From: Nitrososphaera sp.
GTDB taxonomy: Archaea; Thermoproteota; Nitrososphaeria; Nitrososphaerales; Nitrososphaeraceae
Direction: 5' to 3'
Length of the DNA stretch: 12,176 nt
Assembly (NCBI GenBank): GCA_022545875.1
Contig: JAKEIF010000008.1
Location: 1-12,176 of the forward strand
Shown here in pieces: positions 1-7,201 of the stretch; the stretch's first letter is position 1; each line of letters starts with the position of its first letter. Made by a program: the position numbers and the translations under genes. A model generated the notes under the pieces. The model made no database searches. It was not told the origin of the DNA and worked only from the letters and a program-made list of their open reading frames with translations.

Positions 1-390
1 AAGCTGATAACCGTCAGGATCCCGGATGTGAAAGAACCGTTCGCCCCACGGCGCGTCTGACGGCCTGCCCTCAAGGTTGGCAAGCTCTAATATCGTCTTG
101 TCATTTTCCATAAATCGATAGAGGTCGTCGACATCTGTTGCGTGAAATATTATCCGGCCGAAATCTGTCCTGCTTTTACTGCCCTTGTCCGGGGTATTGC
201 CTGACGATTCTAAATTAATTGACATTCTGGGCTCCGGCGTGATTTCAAATGTCGTAAATTGCGCATTTGCCCCTCCGTAAACTAATTTGAAGCCGGGCAA
301 GCGCGAGTAAAAGCTGCATGATTTCGCCATGTCCCTGACCTTGAAGGTAATGGCAGAAATTCGATAGACTTTCACTAGCTCACCATGCAT
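1..390 (-). CDS. VOC (glyoxalase/bleomycin-resistance fold) protein, C-terminus off the left edge
   Basis: The reading frame is open from an ATG at 390 down to base 1 (130 codons, no stop seen), so the gene continues outside the window. The start reads MHGELVKVYRISAITFKVRD, the usual first strand of a vicinal-oxygen-chelate module (aromatic and hydrophobic residues followed by VRDMAKSCSFYSRLPGF, residues 18-34). A second half follows with IIFHATDVDDLYRFM (80-94) and the module-closing WGERFFHIRDPDGYQL (115-130). These features define the paired beta-alpha-beta-beta-beta fold. Members include glyoxalase I, dioxygenases and antibiotic-binding proteins; the substrate cannot be told here. H83 is a candidate metal ligand. 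An in-frame GTG at 375 is an alternative start. The preceding gene ends 14 bp upstream on the same strand, so the two are probably co-transcribed. Confidence 0.85.
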   Translation of the reverse strand, partial: MHGELVKVYRISAITFKVRDMAKSCSFYSRLPGFKLVYGGANAQFTTFEITPEPRMSINLESSGNTPDKGSKSRTDFGRIIFHATDVDDLYRFMENDKTILELANLEGRPSDAPWGERFFHIRDPDGYQL

Positions 391-404
391 CCGATGTTTA
401 CTTG

Positions 405-722
405 CTAAGTAGCATCCTGCAAGTCTTCTACGACTATTCGTTCTATCCTGTGATTTGGGATCAGGTGCCGCTGAATGCTAATATTTGACTGTTCATTTTT
501 GTAAAAAGTTATTGTGACAAAATCAGACACTACTTGGATGTTTATGGTTTCGCAATCCAGCTCATCCTTTGCCGCGTCAAATGTTCTTATTTCTTGTCTG
601 GATCCCCGCTCGTACTGTTCAAATGAAATGACCTTGACGTTGGCAACCTCAGTGCCGTGGAATTTAATTATCTTTCGACTAGAACCCGCCTTTTGGTCCA
701 ATCCTGCCTGTCTTGCAGCCAT
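405..722 (-). CDS. Small beta-rich protein of unknown function
   Basis: A 105-aa product that I do not recognise. It begins MAARQAGLDQKAGSSRK (basic), then has alternating hydrophobic and polar stretches typical of beta strands, such as VANVKVISFEQY (26-37), INIQVVSDFVTITFY (60-74) and IERIVVEDL (93-101). There is no signal peptide or membrane segment, and one cysteine (C57). The ATG at 722 lies about 29 nt downstream of an A/T-rich box at 745-758 on this strand, as expected for a leaderless or short-leader archaeal transcript. The stop at 405 is 14 bp before the VOC gene start, so the two form a likely two-gene operon. An opposite-strand open frame covers the same bases, but this strand has the promoter-like box and the more protein-like composition. 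Confidence 0.6.
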   Translation of the reverse strand: MAARQAGLDQKAGSSRKIIKFHGTEVANVKVISFEQYERGSRQEIRTFDAAKDELDCETINIQVVSDFVTITFYKNEQSNISIQRHLIPNHRIERIVVEDLQDAT

Positions 723-744
723 ATGTCAGGTTTTAGCAGGATCT

Positions 745-758
745 GATAATAATAATTT
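745..758 (-). promoter_or_regulatory. TATA-like box for the 405-722 gene
   Basis: An uninterrupted A/T run (TTATTATTAT on the minus strand) is centred about 29 nt upstream of the ATG at 722. The spacing fits an archaeal TATA box with transcription starting at or just before the start codon. No B-recognition element is obvious. Confidence 0.4.
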
Positions 759-770
759 GCATAGAATCTT

Positions 771-1127
771 TTATGGACTGGAAAGGTCGGCCTTGTCGGT
801 CAGCGTTTCGCCTTGCTCGGCTGCCTCTTCGACTTCTCTCGTATTTGCAACATCAACAAGCCTCTCTTTGCGGGCAGATGCAGCAGAGGATTCGGCTCTC
901 GTATTTTCGCTAATGGCTCTAGCGGGGGATGTTATTCTTCCTTCTGCAACCTTATCTGAAGGGACTTTTACGCCTGCCCTATTCTCTTTGGCCCATACGG
1001 CGACATCTGGGGTTTCCGTAATGTCTGCAAACTCTGCGTCAGACGATGGGTTGAAGATCTCGTGGTGCCGTTCGGCACGGCGACTGCCATCAATGTCATT
1101 TTTGTCCTTTCTGTTTTTGTGGTCCAT
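771..1127 (-). CDS. Charged, probably disordered 118-aa protein of unknown function
   Basis: The product starts MDHKNRKDKNDIDGSRRAER and stays very hydrophilic throughout, rich in Glu, Ala, Arg, Asp and Ser, with no cysteine, no membrane segment and hardly any aromatic residues (W45, F25, F33). The C-terminal half (residues 68-107) is an Ala/Glu/Arg-rich stretch that could form a helix or coiled coil. The composition is protein-like, whereas the overlapping plus-strand frame (514-1221) is Ser/Leu-rich as expected of an antisense shadow. A TTAATAG box at 1159-1168 on this strand lies about 35 nt upstream of the ATG at 1127, supporting its own promoter. No domain is recognised and no function is proposed. 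Confidence 0.5.
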   Translation of the reverse strand: MDHKNRKDKNDIDGSRRAERHHEIFNPSSDAEFADITETPDVAVWAKENRAGVKVPSDKVAEGRITSPARAISENTRAESSAASARKERLVDVANTREVEEAAEQGETLTDKADLSSP

Positions 1128-1440
1128 CAGCCTTGCTCAGCAGCATATGGCTGTTCAACTATTAATCAAGTTCATGACATATTCCGGCCTGAAAGAAAAA
1201 GATTCAGAATACATAAATTAGAATGACGGGGCAATCAATCCAAGATAGACAGTGGTGCCGGCGTCTTACAACACAACCCAACCTTTCCGTGGACATGTCA
1301 TCTGAAAACCTATCCGCCTGCAGCCCTCGCCTTGGCAATATTACACAAACCACGCGGGATCGAATGATTGCTTTTGAACTCAATTCCCTGACCTTGCCAG
1401 ATGGCAATTTCAATAGCTGCAATCGCACATGTGGGAGCGG
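1128..1440. other. Divergent intergenic region between the 118-aa gene and ctaA
   Basis: About 310 bp between divergent genes. It holds the TATA-like box of the minus-strand gene (1159-1168) and an A/T-rich ACATAAATTA segment near 1209. Open frames exist on both strands (1223-1444 plus, 1204-1428 minus), but neither product resembles a known family, so I leave them out. I see no RNA gene, repeat or mobile element. The promoter of the plus-strand ctaA gene is not clear. Confidence 0.4.
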
Positions 1441-1908
1441 ATGACAACGAAAGATCCTGCCACAGACGCTCCTCTGAAAAAATCTACGCTCGTTATCGCG
1501 TTTCTCTCAATCGGCCTTGTTTTCACTACAATGATCGTAGGCGTGTACTTTAGCGGGCAGGAGCGCGGTATTGCATGCACTGACTGGCCCCTCTGTCCAA
1601 ACGGCTTTTTTGCACTGCCGGAAGATAGGTACGCAGTAGAGTATATCCACAGGGTTCTTGCCGCCGTAACGGCAGGCTTTGTCTATGCTACAGTGATAAT
1701 TGTCCCGTCAAAGGCAACAAAGGCGAAAAGGGCCGCCATAATAGCGGCGGTGATAATTTCAGCCCAGATAATACTTGGATATTTGACTGCAACTACGAGC
1801 CTACATCCCCTAGTGGTGGCCGCGCATCTCTCCACCGGCATTACGGCCGTTGCATTTACCCTGCTGACGTTCATGTGGGCAGGAATGTGGAGCAAGTATT
1901 GGAAATAA
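1441..1908 (+). CDS. ctaA: Heme A synthase, half-size archaeal CtaA/COX15 type
   Basis: CtaA/COX15 converts heme O to heme A in the membrane for aa3-type terminal oxidases. From the upstream ATG at 1429 the protein has 159 aa; from the ATG at 1441 (preferred, because GGGAG lies just before it) it has 155. Numbered from the upstream ATG, it has four hydrophobic helices (about 20-41, 76-93, 102-121, 127-152). The outer loop after helix 1 holds the family's Cys pair in IACTDWPLCPNG (C50, C56). E71 and H74 in VEYIHR match the ExxH heme-site motif, and H133 in AAHLSTG is the second axial-ligand histidine. Bacterial and mitochondrial enzymes are about twice this length, with two such four-helix halves; single-half versions are known in archaea and presumably act as dimers. 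No oxidase subunit gene is adjacent, so its role in heme A supply is inferred from the family. Confidence 0.85.
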   Translation: MTTKDPATDAPLKKSTLVIAFLSIGLVFTTMIVGVYFSGQERGIACTDWPLCPNGFFALPEDRYAVEYIHRVLAAVTAGFVYATVIIVPSKATKAKRAAIIAAVIISAQIILGYLTATTSLHPLVVAAHLSTGITAVAFTLLTFMWAGMWSKYWK

Positions 1909-1946
1909 TACGACATATCAGCAAGGCGATTAACATCATGCCTTTT

Positions 1947-1972
1947 GGCGGCATCCCCAACATTTCGCCGCC
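1947..1972 (+). other. GC-rich hairpin downstream of ctaA
   Basis: GGCGGC at 1947-1952 pairs perfectly with GCCGCC at 1967-1972 across a 14-nt loop, 39 nt after the ctaA stop. A shorter alternative stem (ATGCC at 1938-1942 with GGCAT at 1950-1954) overlaps it. No T-run follows, so it is not a classical terminator. It could stabilise the 3' end of the ctaA transcript, or be chance. Confidence 0.25.
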
Positions 1973-1990
1973 GTCGCAATACGTAACAAA

Positions 1991-2002
1991 GAAAAATAAA
2001 TA
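1991..2002 (+). promoter_or_regulatory. TATA-like box for pterin dehydratase
   Basis: The A/T-rich run AAAAATAAATA is centred near 1998, predicting transcription start around 2024. That lies downstream of the first in-frame ATG (2008) and upstream of the ATG at 2047, so it argues for the 2047 start. Confidence 0.45.
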
Positions 2003-2046
2003 CCATCGTGCTGCTATTGTCTTGTCAGCCTTTGGGATTGGATGAA

Positions 2047-2376
2047 ATGAAGTGTGAGCCGTGCCGCGGCGGGATGCCTACGCTTACGGATGAGGAAATA
2101 GATCAATTCTACAGGCAGCTCCAGCTCTGGTCAGTTGTGGAGAAAGGCGGGATAAAACGGCTAGAGAGATCATTTGATTTTCAGGATTTCGCAGAGGCTC
2201 TTGCTTTTACAAACAGGGTGGGACAAATCGCAGAAGAAGAAGGACATCATCCGGACATTTTGATAGAGTGGGGAAAGGTGACGGTAAGCTGGTGGACCCA
2301 TAAAATCGGAGGTCTGCACAAAAATGATTTTATCATGGCTGCAAAGACGGACAGCCTGTACGAAGATGCTGTCTAG
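2047..2376 (+). CDS. Pterin-4a-carbinolamine dehydratase (PCD/DCoH family)
   Basis: This small enzyme dehydrates 4a-hydroxytetrahydropterin so that the pterin cofactor can be recycled after aromatic amino acid hydroxylation. Counting from the ATG at 2047 (109 aa, the usual length), it begins MKCEPCRGGMPTLTDEEI, the Cys-x2-Cys and GMPxLT opening common in prokaryotic members. The active-site block is AEEEGHHPDILIEWGKV (62-78), with the catalytic pair H67-H68, followed by WTHKIGGLHKNDFIMAAK (83-100) with the third histidine H85. The longer frame from 2008 adds a hydrophobic leader unlike the family, and the TATA-like box at 1991-2002 excludes it. No aromatic amino acid hydroxylase or pterin biosynthesis gene is seen nearby, so the physiological substrate in this archaeon is open. 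The stop is 23 bp from the convergent MFS gene. Confidence 0.92.
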   Translation: MKCEPCRGGMPTLTDEEIDQFYRQLQLWSVVEKGGIKRLERSFDFQDFAEALAFTNRVGQIAEEEGHHPDILIEWGKVTVSWWTHKIGGLHKNDFIMAAKTDSLYEDAV

Positions 2377-2399
2377 TTCTCTCGCAAAGTCTCGTATGG

Positions 2400-3656
2400 T
2401 TATTGAACCTCGCAGGCTGGATCTTGGTGCTTTCGCTTCGTCTCGCGCATAACACCAAATACAAAGATTCCGGAGGCCAGGGCTACCCATGCAACCGCGT
2501 GAATGGCAAACCCTACTCCAAAGACGTCAGCCAAGAAACCTATTCCTATCGCTCCAAAGACGAATCCAAGGTCTCGCCAGAAGCGGTATACGCCAAGCGA
2601 GGTTGCCCGCCACTGTGGCTGTGCAACATCACTTATTGCAGCAAGTAACGTGGGGTAGACAAGTGCCGTACCTACCCCCAGCAGTGCCATTCCTGCAATC
2701 CAGCCAAGCATCGAGCCCGAAAACAGGACCACCCAGACTCCTGCCGCCTGAACTATCATTCCGCTATAAATCAATGATTTTCTGCCTATTCTGTCGCTTA
2801 GAGAGCCAGTGCCAAGCTGGAGTATTCCCCAGATAGCAGGGTGTAGTGCTTTGAGAAATCCAATCTCGTTCACGTTTAGCTGAAAGGACGCAAAATACAG
2901 AGTAAACAAGCCCCATGAAACGCCAAAAACGAGGTTGTTGACCAGGCCGGCTTGGCTTACTGACAGCAGGGTGCGGTTCTGCCACGAAGTCTGAACAAAA
3001 ACTTGCTTAAACGTAAGGGTCTTGGAAGGACCGCTATCTTGATTTTCGCCCTGCAGTTCTAGTTGAACAAATTTTCTCGTGTCGCGCACAAGGATTGCAG
3101 AGATTAACGTGCCGACAACGGCAAACGCTATTCCAATATAGAACGGATATGGCTTTAACCCATAGATAGAAGCCAGATAGCCTGTGGCAAATCCGACGAC
3201 TGCAACCGAAAGGTACCCAGCGAATTCATTCAGCCCTAGTGCCAGTCCCCTTTTCTCCCTCCCTACAAGGTCGATCTTCATGTTGACAGTCATCGACCAT
3301 GCCAAGGCCTGGTTCACGCCGAGCAAAACATTGGCCAGAATAATCCAGTTCCAATCAGGTGCTGCGAGCAGGATGAAGGGGACGGGTATCCCGAACAGCC
3401 ATCCCAAAATCAAGACCTTTTTCCTTCCCCATCGCTCTGCAAGCGATCCTGCGTAGAGGTTGAGAATCGCCTTTACTAGACCAAAGCTTGCGATGAACGA
3501 AAGAATAATTGCGTTAGAATCGATGCCAAATTCGTTCTTGCCTATCAGCGGAACGACCGTTTGCTCAAGGCCTATCATTGCGCCAACAAATGCGTTGACT
3601 ACAATAAGGATAGCAAATTGACCGAGATTCTGACGCAGTCCCTGCTTTATAGTCAC
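2400..3656 (-). CDS. Major facilitator superfamily (MFS) transporter
   Basis: A 418-aa, twelve-helix secondary transporter of the cytoplasmic membrane. The MFS signature (motif A) appears in the loop between helices 2 and 3 as AGSLAERWGRKK (69-80) and is repeated at the same place of the C-terminal half as TGSLSDRIGRKS (283-294), which shows the two-fold internal repeat. The charged central loop runs from about 191 to 226. Two further conserved-looking stretches are LGLNEFAGYLSVA (140-152) in helix 5 and YRFWRDLGF (357-365) near helix 11, the latter with unusual buried charges. The substrate cannot be read from sequence; drug or metabolite efflux is a family possibility only. The start is GTG at 3656, since the nearby ATGs are out of frame and run into a stop. 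A TTACTTATC box around 3711-3719 on this strand could be the promoter, giving a leader of about 30 nt. Confidence 0.9.
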   Translation of the reverse strand: MTIKQGLRQNLGQFAILIVVNAFVGAMIGLEQTVVPLIGKNEFGIDSNAIILSFIASFGLVKAILNLYAGSLAERWGRKKVLILGWLFGIPVPFILLAAPDWNWIILANVLLGVNQALAWSMTVNMKIDLVGREKRGLALGLNEFAGYLSVAVVGFATGYLASIYGLKPYPFYIGIAFAVVGTLISAILVRDTRKFVQLELQGENQDSGPSKTLTFKQVFVQTSWQNRTLLSVSQAGLVNNLVFGVSWGLFTLYFASFQLNVNEIGFLKALHPAIWGILQLGTGSLSDRIGRKSLIYSGMIVQAAGVWVVLFSGSMLGWIAGMALLGVGTALVYPTLLAAISDVAQPQWRATSLGVYRFWRDLGFVFGAIGIGFLADVFGVGFAIHAVAWVALASGIFVFGVMRETKRKHQDPACEVQ

Positions 3657-3808
3657 AGTACCATCATGAAGTGAAAGTCATTGCCTTTTCTTCCTTTCGT
3701 CCTGGCAGACAGATAAGTAACTGCCTTGAATTCGTGAGCAAGCTTCTCGACATCGCAGCAAGTAATATCAAGGGAAACTCGGTACTGTTAGGGAATTATC
3801 CCATAGGA

Positions 3809-4735
3809 TTAAGGAGCAACGATGCTAGCTCGCTTTATCATGGAAAGTAATACTTCCTTTGAGGCCAGTGCGCTTTTCCGTGTGCCGTCCTCTATAACAA
3901 TAGTGTTTGTCAGCTGCCTCTCCAACAGCGATGAAAGGCACTGCCTAAAGTCAACCCTGCCCTTCCCCAGTGTCCTATGGTCGTCTATTGTGCCGTTCGT
4001 GTCAACAGCATGGAAATGGATAGGCCCAGCAGTTCCTGAAAGATCGGAATTCTGTCCGGTCCTTATCAGTTGGTGGGCAGTGTCAACCCCTCTAATAACA
4101 TTAGAAAAATCTCCTCTTCCGTATGGGATGCTGTCATAGTCTATCGCGTCCGAATAGTGCTCTTCAAATACAATCTCTATCGGCTTGCCATCTACGCGCT
4201 TGTCTGCGGCATATTTCGCAATCTCTGAAAGCGAGTCCATGAAACTGCGTTCGACTTTCTCTTTATTCCTTTCCCTATAGACCTTAAGGACAGGGGCCAA
4301 TAGCCCATAGATCTTGACCAGGTTGCACCCGATGAGGTATCCAGTCGCGTTGGCGCGTTCCTGCTTTAGAGTAAAGAATGTCGGCAGGTCACTAAAGCTA
4401 TGGAGCACCATTCGCCGGATGCCGATTTTCTCCATATAGTCCAAGGTCTGCAAAGAGTACCTGACGGCGAGCTCTCTTTCAGATTTGTTGTTGGAATCAA
4501 TGCTTGGCCTGTGCAGCGTCTTGTGGATAGAATTTATCATATGCCTGTCCGCGCTGTATTCGCGCATCAGGTTCAGCGAGTTCGGCTTTAGTCTTACGAG
4601 GGAATGGACATGATCCTCAGATAGCTCTATTCCCGCAAACCCGTCCTCATGCGCAAGCTGAATCGCTTGCAGCGCGTTTGCAGTAGTTACATACGGGGCG
4701 ACAGAAGTAACAACCTTTAGTTGAATATCGCTCAC
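3809..4735 (-). CDS. Sugar phosphate isomerase/epimerase-like TIM-barrel protein
   Basis: A 308-aa cytoplasmic protein of the xylose isomerase-like/AP endonuclease 2 TIM-barrel family. Barrel strands and metal-ligand motifs come in the expected order: GFAGIELSEDH (32-42), SIHKTLHRPS (69-78), RMVLHSFSDL (108-117), IEIVFEEHYSD (187-196), IHFHAVDTNGTIDDH (239-253) with GKGRVDF (258-264), and TIVIEDGT (278-285). E191 or E192, H240/H242 and E282 are the likely divalent-metal ligands, and the GKGxxDF stretch closes the barrel as in sugar isomerases. The reaction is not known; endonuclease IV is a distant relative but is less likely. The start is GTG at 4735 with GGAG about 10 nt upstream on the mRNA. 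The MFS gene follows on the same strand about 150 bp downstream, too far to claim an operon. Confidence 0.82.
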   Translation of the reverse strand: MSDIQLKVVTSVAPYVTTANALQAIQLAHEDGFAGIELSEDHVHSLVRLKPNSLNLMREYSADRHMINSIHKTLHRPSIDSNNKSERELAVRYSLQTLDYMEKIGIRRMVLHSFSDLPTFFTLKQERANATGYLIGCNLVKIYGLLAPVLKVYRERNKEKVERSFMDSLSEIAKYAADKRVDGKPIEIVFEEHYSDAIDYDSIPYGRGDFSNVIRGVDTAHQLIRTGQNSDLSGTAGPIHFHAVDTNGTIDDHRTLGKGRVDFRQCLSSLLERQLTNTIVIEDGTRKSALASKEVLLSMIKRASIVAP

Positions 4736-4900
4736 TCAGCCACGCTCCAGATATGCATTGAAACGCAAGCCACCTTACTAAATCATAGCGGCATTTAGCT
4801 CATTAAGTGTATGGAATAATCGCCACTACTGAACTAGCGGTTTGAAAATAAGGTAGTTTACTAACCTGACGATCGTTCTATAGGATGGTTTCGTGCGGCC

Positions 4901-4907
4901 TTATAAG
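4901..4907 (+). promoter_or_regulatory. TATA box for the 63-aa gene
   Basis: TTATAAG is centred at 4904, predicting transcription start at about 4930, one base before the ATG at 4931. This is a clear leaderless arrangement and decides the start against the in-frame TTG at 4913. Confidence 0.6.
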
Positions 4908-4930
4908 CGACTTTGACTATATATTTGGAC

Positions 4931-5122
4931 ATGAACTCAATACATGCTGCCATTTCTGCAATCAGAGAAGAGCACAACACCGACAGAAGGATAAGGATGT
5001 TGGCAAGGCTCAATGAATCTCTGCCTACCCACATAAGATTGCAATTGCCTTCCCTGATCACAAACGCCTACATCCGAAAAGCTCTGGATATTATCGACGA
5101 AAGAGTTTCAATGCTAGCCTAG
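4931..5122 (+). CDS. Small helical protein of unknown function
   Basis: A 63-aa product starting MNSIHAAISAIREEHNTDRR. It appears to be almost wholly alpha-helical, with amphipathic segments at about 3-15, 20-35 and 44-60 (AYIRKALDIIDERVSML), and no cysteine or membrane segment. I assign no function. The TATA box at 4901-4907 places transcription start at the ATG at 4931, so the longer version from the TTG at 4913 is unlikely. A T6 run shortly after the stop probably ends the transcript. The opposite strand also has an open frame here (4861-5061), but it lacks comparable promoter and terminator signals. Confidence 0.65.
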   Translation: MNSIHAAISAIREEHNTDRRIRMLARLNESLPTHIRLQLPSLITNAYIRKALDIIDERVSMLA

Positions 5123-5130
5123 CCAGTGAA

Positions 5131-5136
5131 TTTTTT
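5131..5136 (+). terminator. Oligo-T terminator after the 63-aa gene
   Basis: Six consecutive T residues on the plus strand, nine bases after the stop at 5122 and just before the convergent gene ends. Archaeal RNA polymerase terminates at such runs without needing a hairpin. Confidence 0.45.
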
Positions 5137-5145
5137 ATCCGGCAA

Positions 5146-6567
5146 TCATGCAGTGCTGACCTTTGAGGATGTGTTCTCTGCTGCTTTGATTTCCTCCATT
5201 ACTTTTTCCACATAGCTTTTCATTTCCTCTTCCTTTAGGGAAGGCCGTACGCCTGTTTCGTCCGCCATTGAGTTTTGCTGGCTCTTTGCCATCAAGATAA
5301 CTTTCTTTTCGATCTCCTGTTCTACTTGGGCCTTACCTATGCTGTCCAGTAGAACGCATTCCTCTCGTGCAGACTTGCGGATCGCTTGTCGAAGCTTTGT
5401 GTCCTGGGAGATAGATATCGCCGCGCCGTACAAGCCAACGCTGAACAGATAAGAGAACAGCATCACTAGTGAGTGACTGGCCGCGCCAAAGGTAAATTGC
5501 AAAGCGTTACTGACATGGACAAAGCCAACGATGGTAAACCCGACGGCGGCGATGTAAAGGTAATCCCTGATTGGCGCTATCCTTCGGCCCATCATAAAGA
5601 AGGCTATGCCAAACATGACGTTGCCACCAACCGTCCCTGCCCTGTAAATGTAGTTGACCCATTCCGGCTTTTCAAAATCCAAAAATGTGCCTTCAAAATT
5701 CTTCAAGATATCTGGACCCCTGCCTATCACGTATAGCGCGAGAATAAGAGAAATCAGGAACCAAAAAGTAATTCGTCCGGTCTTGTGATGGTAATACCTC
5801 AAAGTCATAGCCGTGGCGGCCCAGCTGAATACGAATGAGGCAGTGCTCGGCAGTTGGTGCAGATAGTGATAGGCATCGACGTATTGTGGCGGTACGAAAT
5901 GGGTTGTTGTCATGGTTGTCCCTACGTCTCGCTTGATTATCCTTCCCTGCTCTGTATTCTTTATCGGGTAGGTTTCGGCAGGAGTGACTCCGGGATCTGA
6001 TGGCTCGACAACGACCTGCAAGAATGCCTGTTTTGCGCCATAATCAGTGGCGACAGTCACGGCTAGCGAAGCGGCGGCAAGTGTGTAAAACAAAAGGAGA
6101 ATATTTTTGTGATACGAAACATACCAGTGCATGAATTTGGCGCTGAACAGCAGCATTATCGCGGTCGCAGCGACTGAAGTTATCGCATTGGCGTACCAAG
6201 TCAGGTCTTCATAGTTTCTATTGGCCAGAATGAATACAAAGAATCCCAGTAGGGCAAACTGTAGTACCGTGACTGCGCCATGAATCAAGCCTACCAATTT
6301 AGACCTGCCGCGCAGATCAGCAGTCGTCTTGTTTGCGTATCCTAGTAGGAGCCATGATGCTATTCCCCATCCAATTACAATAGTGAGTATAAAGTAAATC
6401 GTCTCCAAATCTTCGTCAAATTTTAGCGTCGTTTGCCGGGAGGAGAGCATGTCGATTATTATGATACCAACCAGAATCCATGAAACGATGATTGTTAGTT
6501 TTCTGGTCGTAGCTGAGAAAAGAACTCGATCCAGAAACTTAGCTGCGCTACGATCTGGCGAGCTCAA
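5146..6567 (-). CDS. Ten-helix integral membrane protein of unknown function with charged cytoplasmic tail
   Basis: A 473-aa protein. Hydrophobic segments lie at about 22-40, 55-76, 90-114, 126-146, 154-174, 240-257, 264-283, 310-326, 335-355 and 363-384. Between helices 5 and 6 there is a 65-residue hydrophilic loop (175-240), Thr/Pro-rich with THFVPPQYVDAYHYLHQLP, likely on the outside. After helix 10 comes an 85-residue tail with heptad-like charged helices (REECVLLDSIGKAQVEQEIE at 401-420, and 445-465), probably cytoplasmic. Many His and aromatic residues cluster near the membrane (FMHWYVSYHK, 145-154; RYYHHK, 257-262). I recognise no family; the layout resembles a receptor or sensor as much as a transporter. 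The start is TTG at 6567: a TTAAATAAA box at 6591-6599 predicts transcription from about 6569, and the next Met (residue 40) would remove helix 1. Confidence 0.75.
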   Translation of the reverse strand: MSSPDRSAAKFLDRVLFSATTRKLTIIVSWILVGIIIIDMLSSRQTTLKFDEDLETIYFILTIVIGWGIASWLLLGYANKTTADLRGRSKLVGLIHGAVTVLQFALLGFFVFILANRNYEDLTWYANAITSVAATAIMLLFSAKFMHWYVSYHKNILLLFYTLAAASLAVTVATDYGAKQAFLQVVVEPSDPGVTPAETYPIKNTEQGRIIKRDVGTTMTTTHFVPPQYVDAYHYLHQLPSTASFVFSWAATAMTLRYYHHKTGRITFWFLISLILALYVIGRGPDILKNFEGTFLDFEKPEWVNYIYRAGTVGGNVMFGIAFFMMGRRIAPIRDYLYIAAVGFTIVGFVHVSNALQFTFGAASHSLVMLFSYLFSVGLYGAAISISQDTKLRQAIRKSAREECVLLDSIGKAQVEQEIEKKVILMAKSQQNSMADETGVRPSLKEEEMKSYVEKVMEEIKAAENTSSKVSTA

Positions 6568-6590
6568 TAGAATTCTACCAACATCGCAGA

Positions 6591-6599
6591 TTTATTTAA
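6591..6599 (-). promoter_or_regulatory. TATA box for the ten-helix membrane protein
   Basis: TTAAATAAA on the minus strand is centred at 6595, about 27 nt upstream of the TTG at 6567. It supports a leaderless transcript with a TTG start. Confidence 0.5.
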
Positions 6600-6670
6600 C
6601 TATACTCGGACTGAAAAAGATCTACGCTAATAATTACCAAGAAAATTTGCCATGCTTGGTCGACTACGAA

Positions 6671-7201
6671 CTAGTCTGCAATTACTGTCAAGCTGACCCT
6701 TACTTGCTTTGCATCGCGTGATCCAATGTTGTCGATAACCAGGTAAAACATCCCTTCTCGGATAGACTCTTCGATCCGTCCAGATGTAGCATTCAATGAT
6801 TGTGCCTCTATGATAGTAATAAGTTCCAAACAGTTTGCAGCGAGAGTGCTGTTTGCCCGAGGAGCTGACGCCTCATTTTTCTGGCATTCAAATCGCCCAA
6901 GACTGTCGCTGATAAATACATTAACGCCGTCCCCTGAAGGGTTTCCTCCAGCTGCCAGTACCTGAAATTGCAGCTCAAACGATTCAACTCCAAATTCCAT
7001 CGGCACCTCAAACCTTATCGCCTCATAACTGCCACCTGTGACATCTATTACCTCATTGTCTGCAACTATCTGCCTTTTCTGGGGATTGAGAATAGACGAC
7101 AACAATAAGATGTAGACAAACACCAAGATTAGTGACACTAGGACAATTACAGCAATTAGTTGAAAATAGTTAATTCTTCTTTTGCTCTTCAAATTGATCA
7201 C
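6671..7201 (-). CDS. Membrane-anchored protein with outer beta-sandwich (GOLD-like) domain
   Basis: A 176-aa protein with a short basic cytoplasmic N-terminus (MINLKSKRRINYFQ), one strong membrane helix at about 13-37 and a beta-rich domain outside the cell (45-176). The strand pattern (YEAIRFEVP at 59-67, SFELQFQVLAAGG at 74-86, VNVFISD at 93-99, MFYLVIDNIGS at 151-161, KQVRVSLTVIAD at 165-176) resembles the GOLD/emp24-type sandwich, in which a closing GxYxLVIDNxxS strand is typical. C106 and C124 could form a disulphide. The family call is a pattern judgement and is tentative. The start is GTG at 7201; a TTATTTAA-type box at 7234-7241 lies about 37 nt upstream. The ten-helix protein follows 103 bp downstream on the same strand but has its own box. 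Confidence 0.65.
   Translation of the reverse strand: MINLKSKRRINYFQLIAVIVLVSLILVFVYILLLSSILNPQKRQIVADNEVIDVTGGSYEAIRFEVPMEFGVESFELQFQVLAAGGNPSGDGVNVFISDSLGRFECQKNEASAPRANSTLAANCLELITIIEAQSLNATSGRIEESIREGMFYLVIDNIGSRDAKQVRVSLTVIAD

Noticed and set aside
514..1221. Long plus-strand open frame (235 aa)
   Set aside because: Its Ser/Leu-rich product lies antisense to two minus-strand genes with better composition and promoter boxes, so it is taken as a shadow.
1355..1385. tRNA-like TTCGATCC on the minus strand
   Set aside because: The flanking bases do not pair to form a T-stem, and no acceptor, D or anticodon arm can be built around it.
1204..1444. Overlapping open frames on both strands upstream of ctaA (73-74 aa)
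   Set aside because: Neither product shows a domain or protein-like pattern, and they overlap each other almost fully. The plus-strand ATG at 1223 is also too close to the A/T-rich stretch at 1209-1218 for that to be its promoter.
3785..3802. Small hairpin GGGA-ATTA-TCCC downstream of the isomerase gene
   Set aside because: The stem is only four base pairs and no T-run follows, so a terminator call is not justified.
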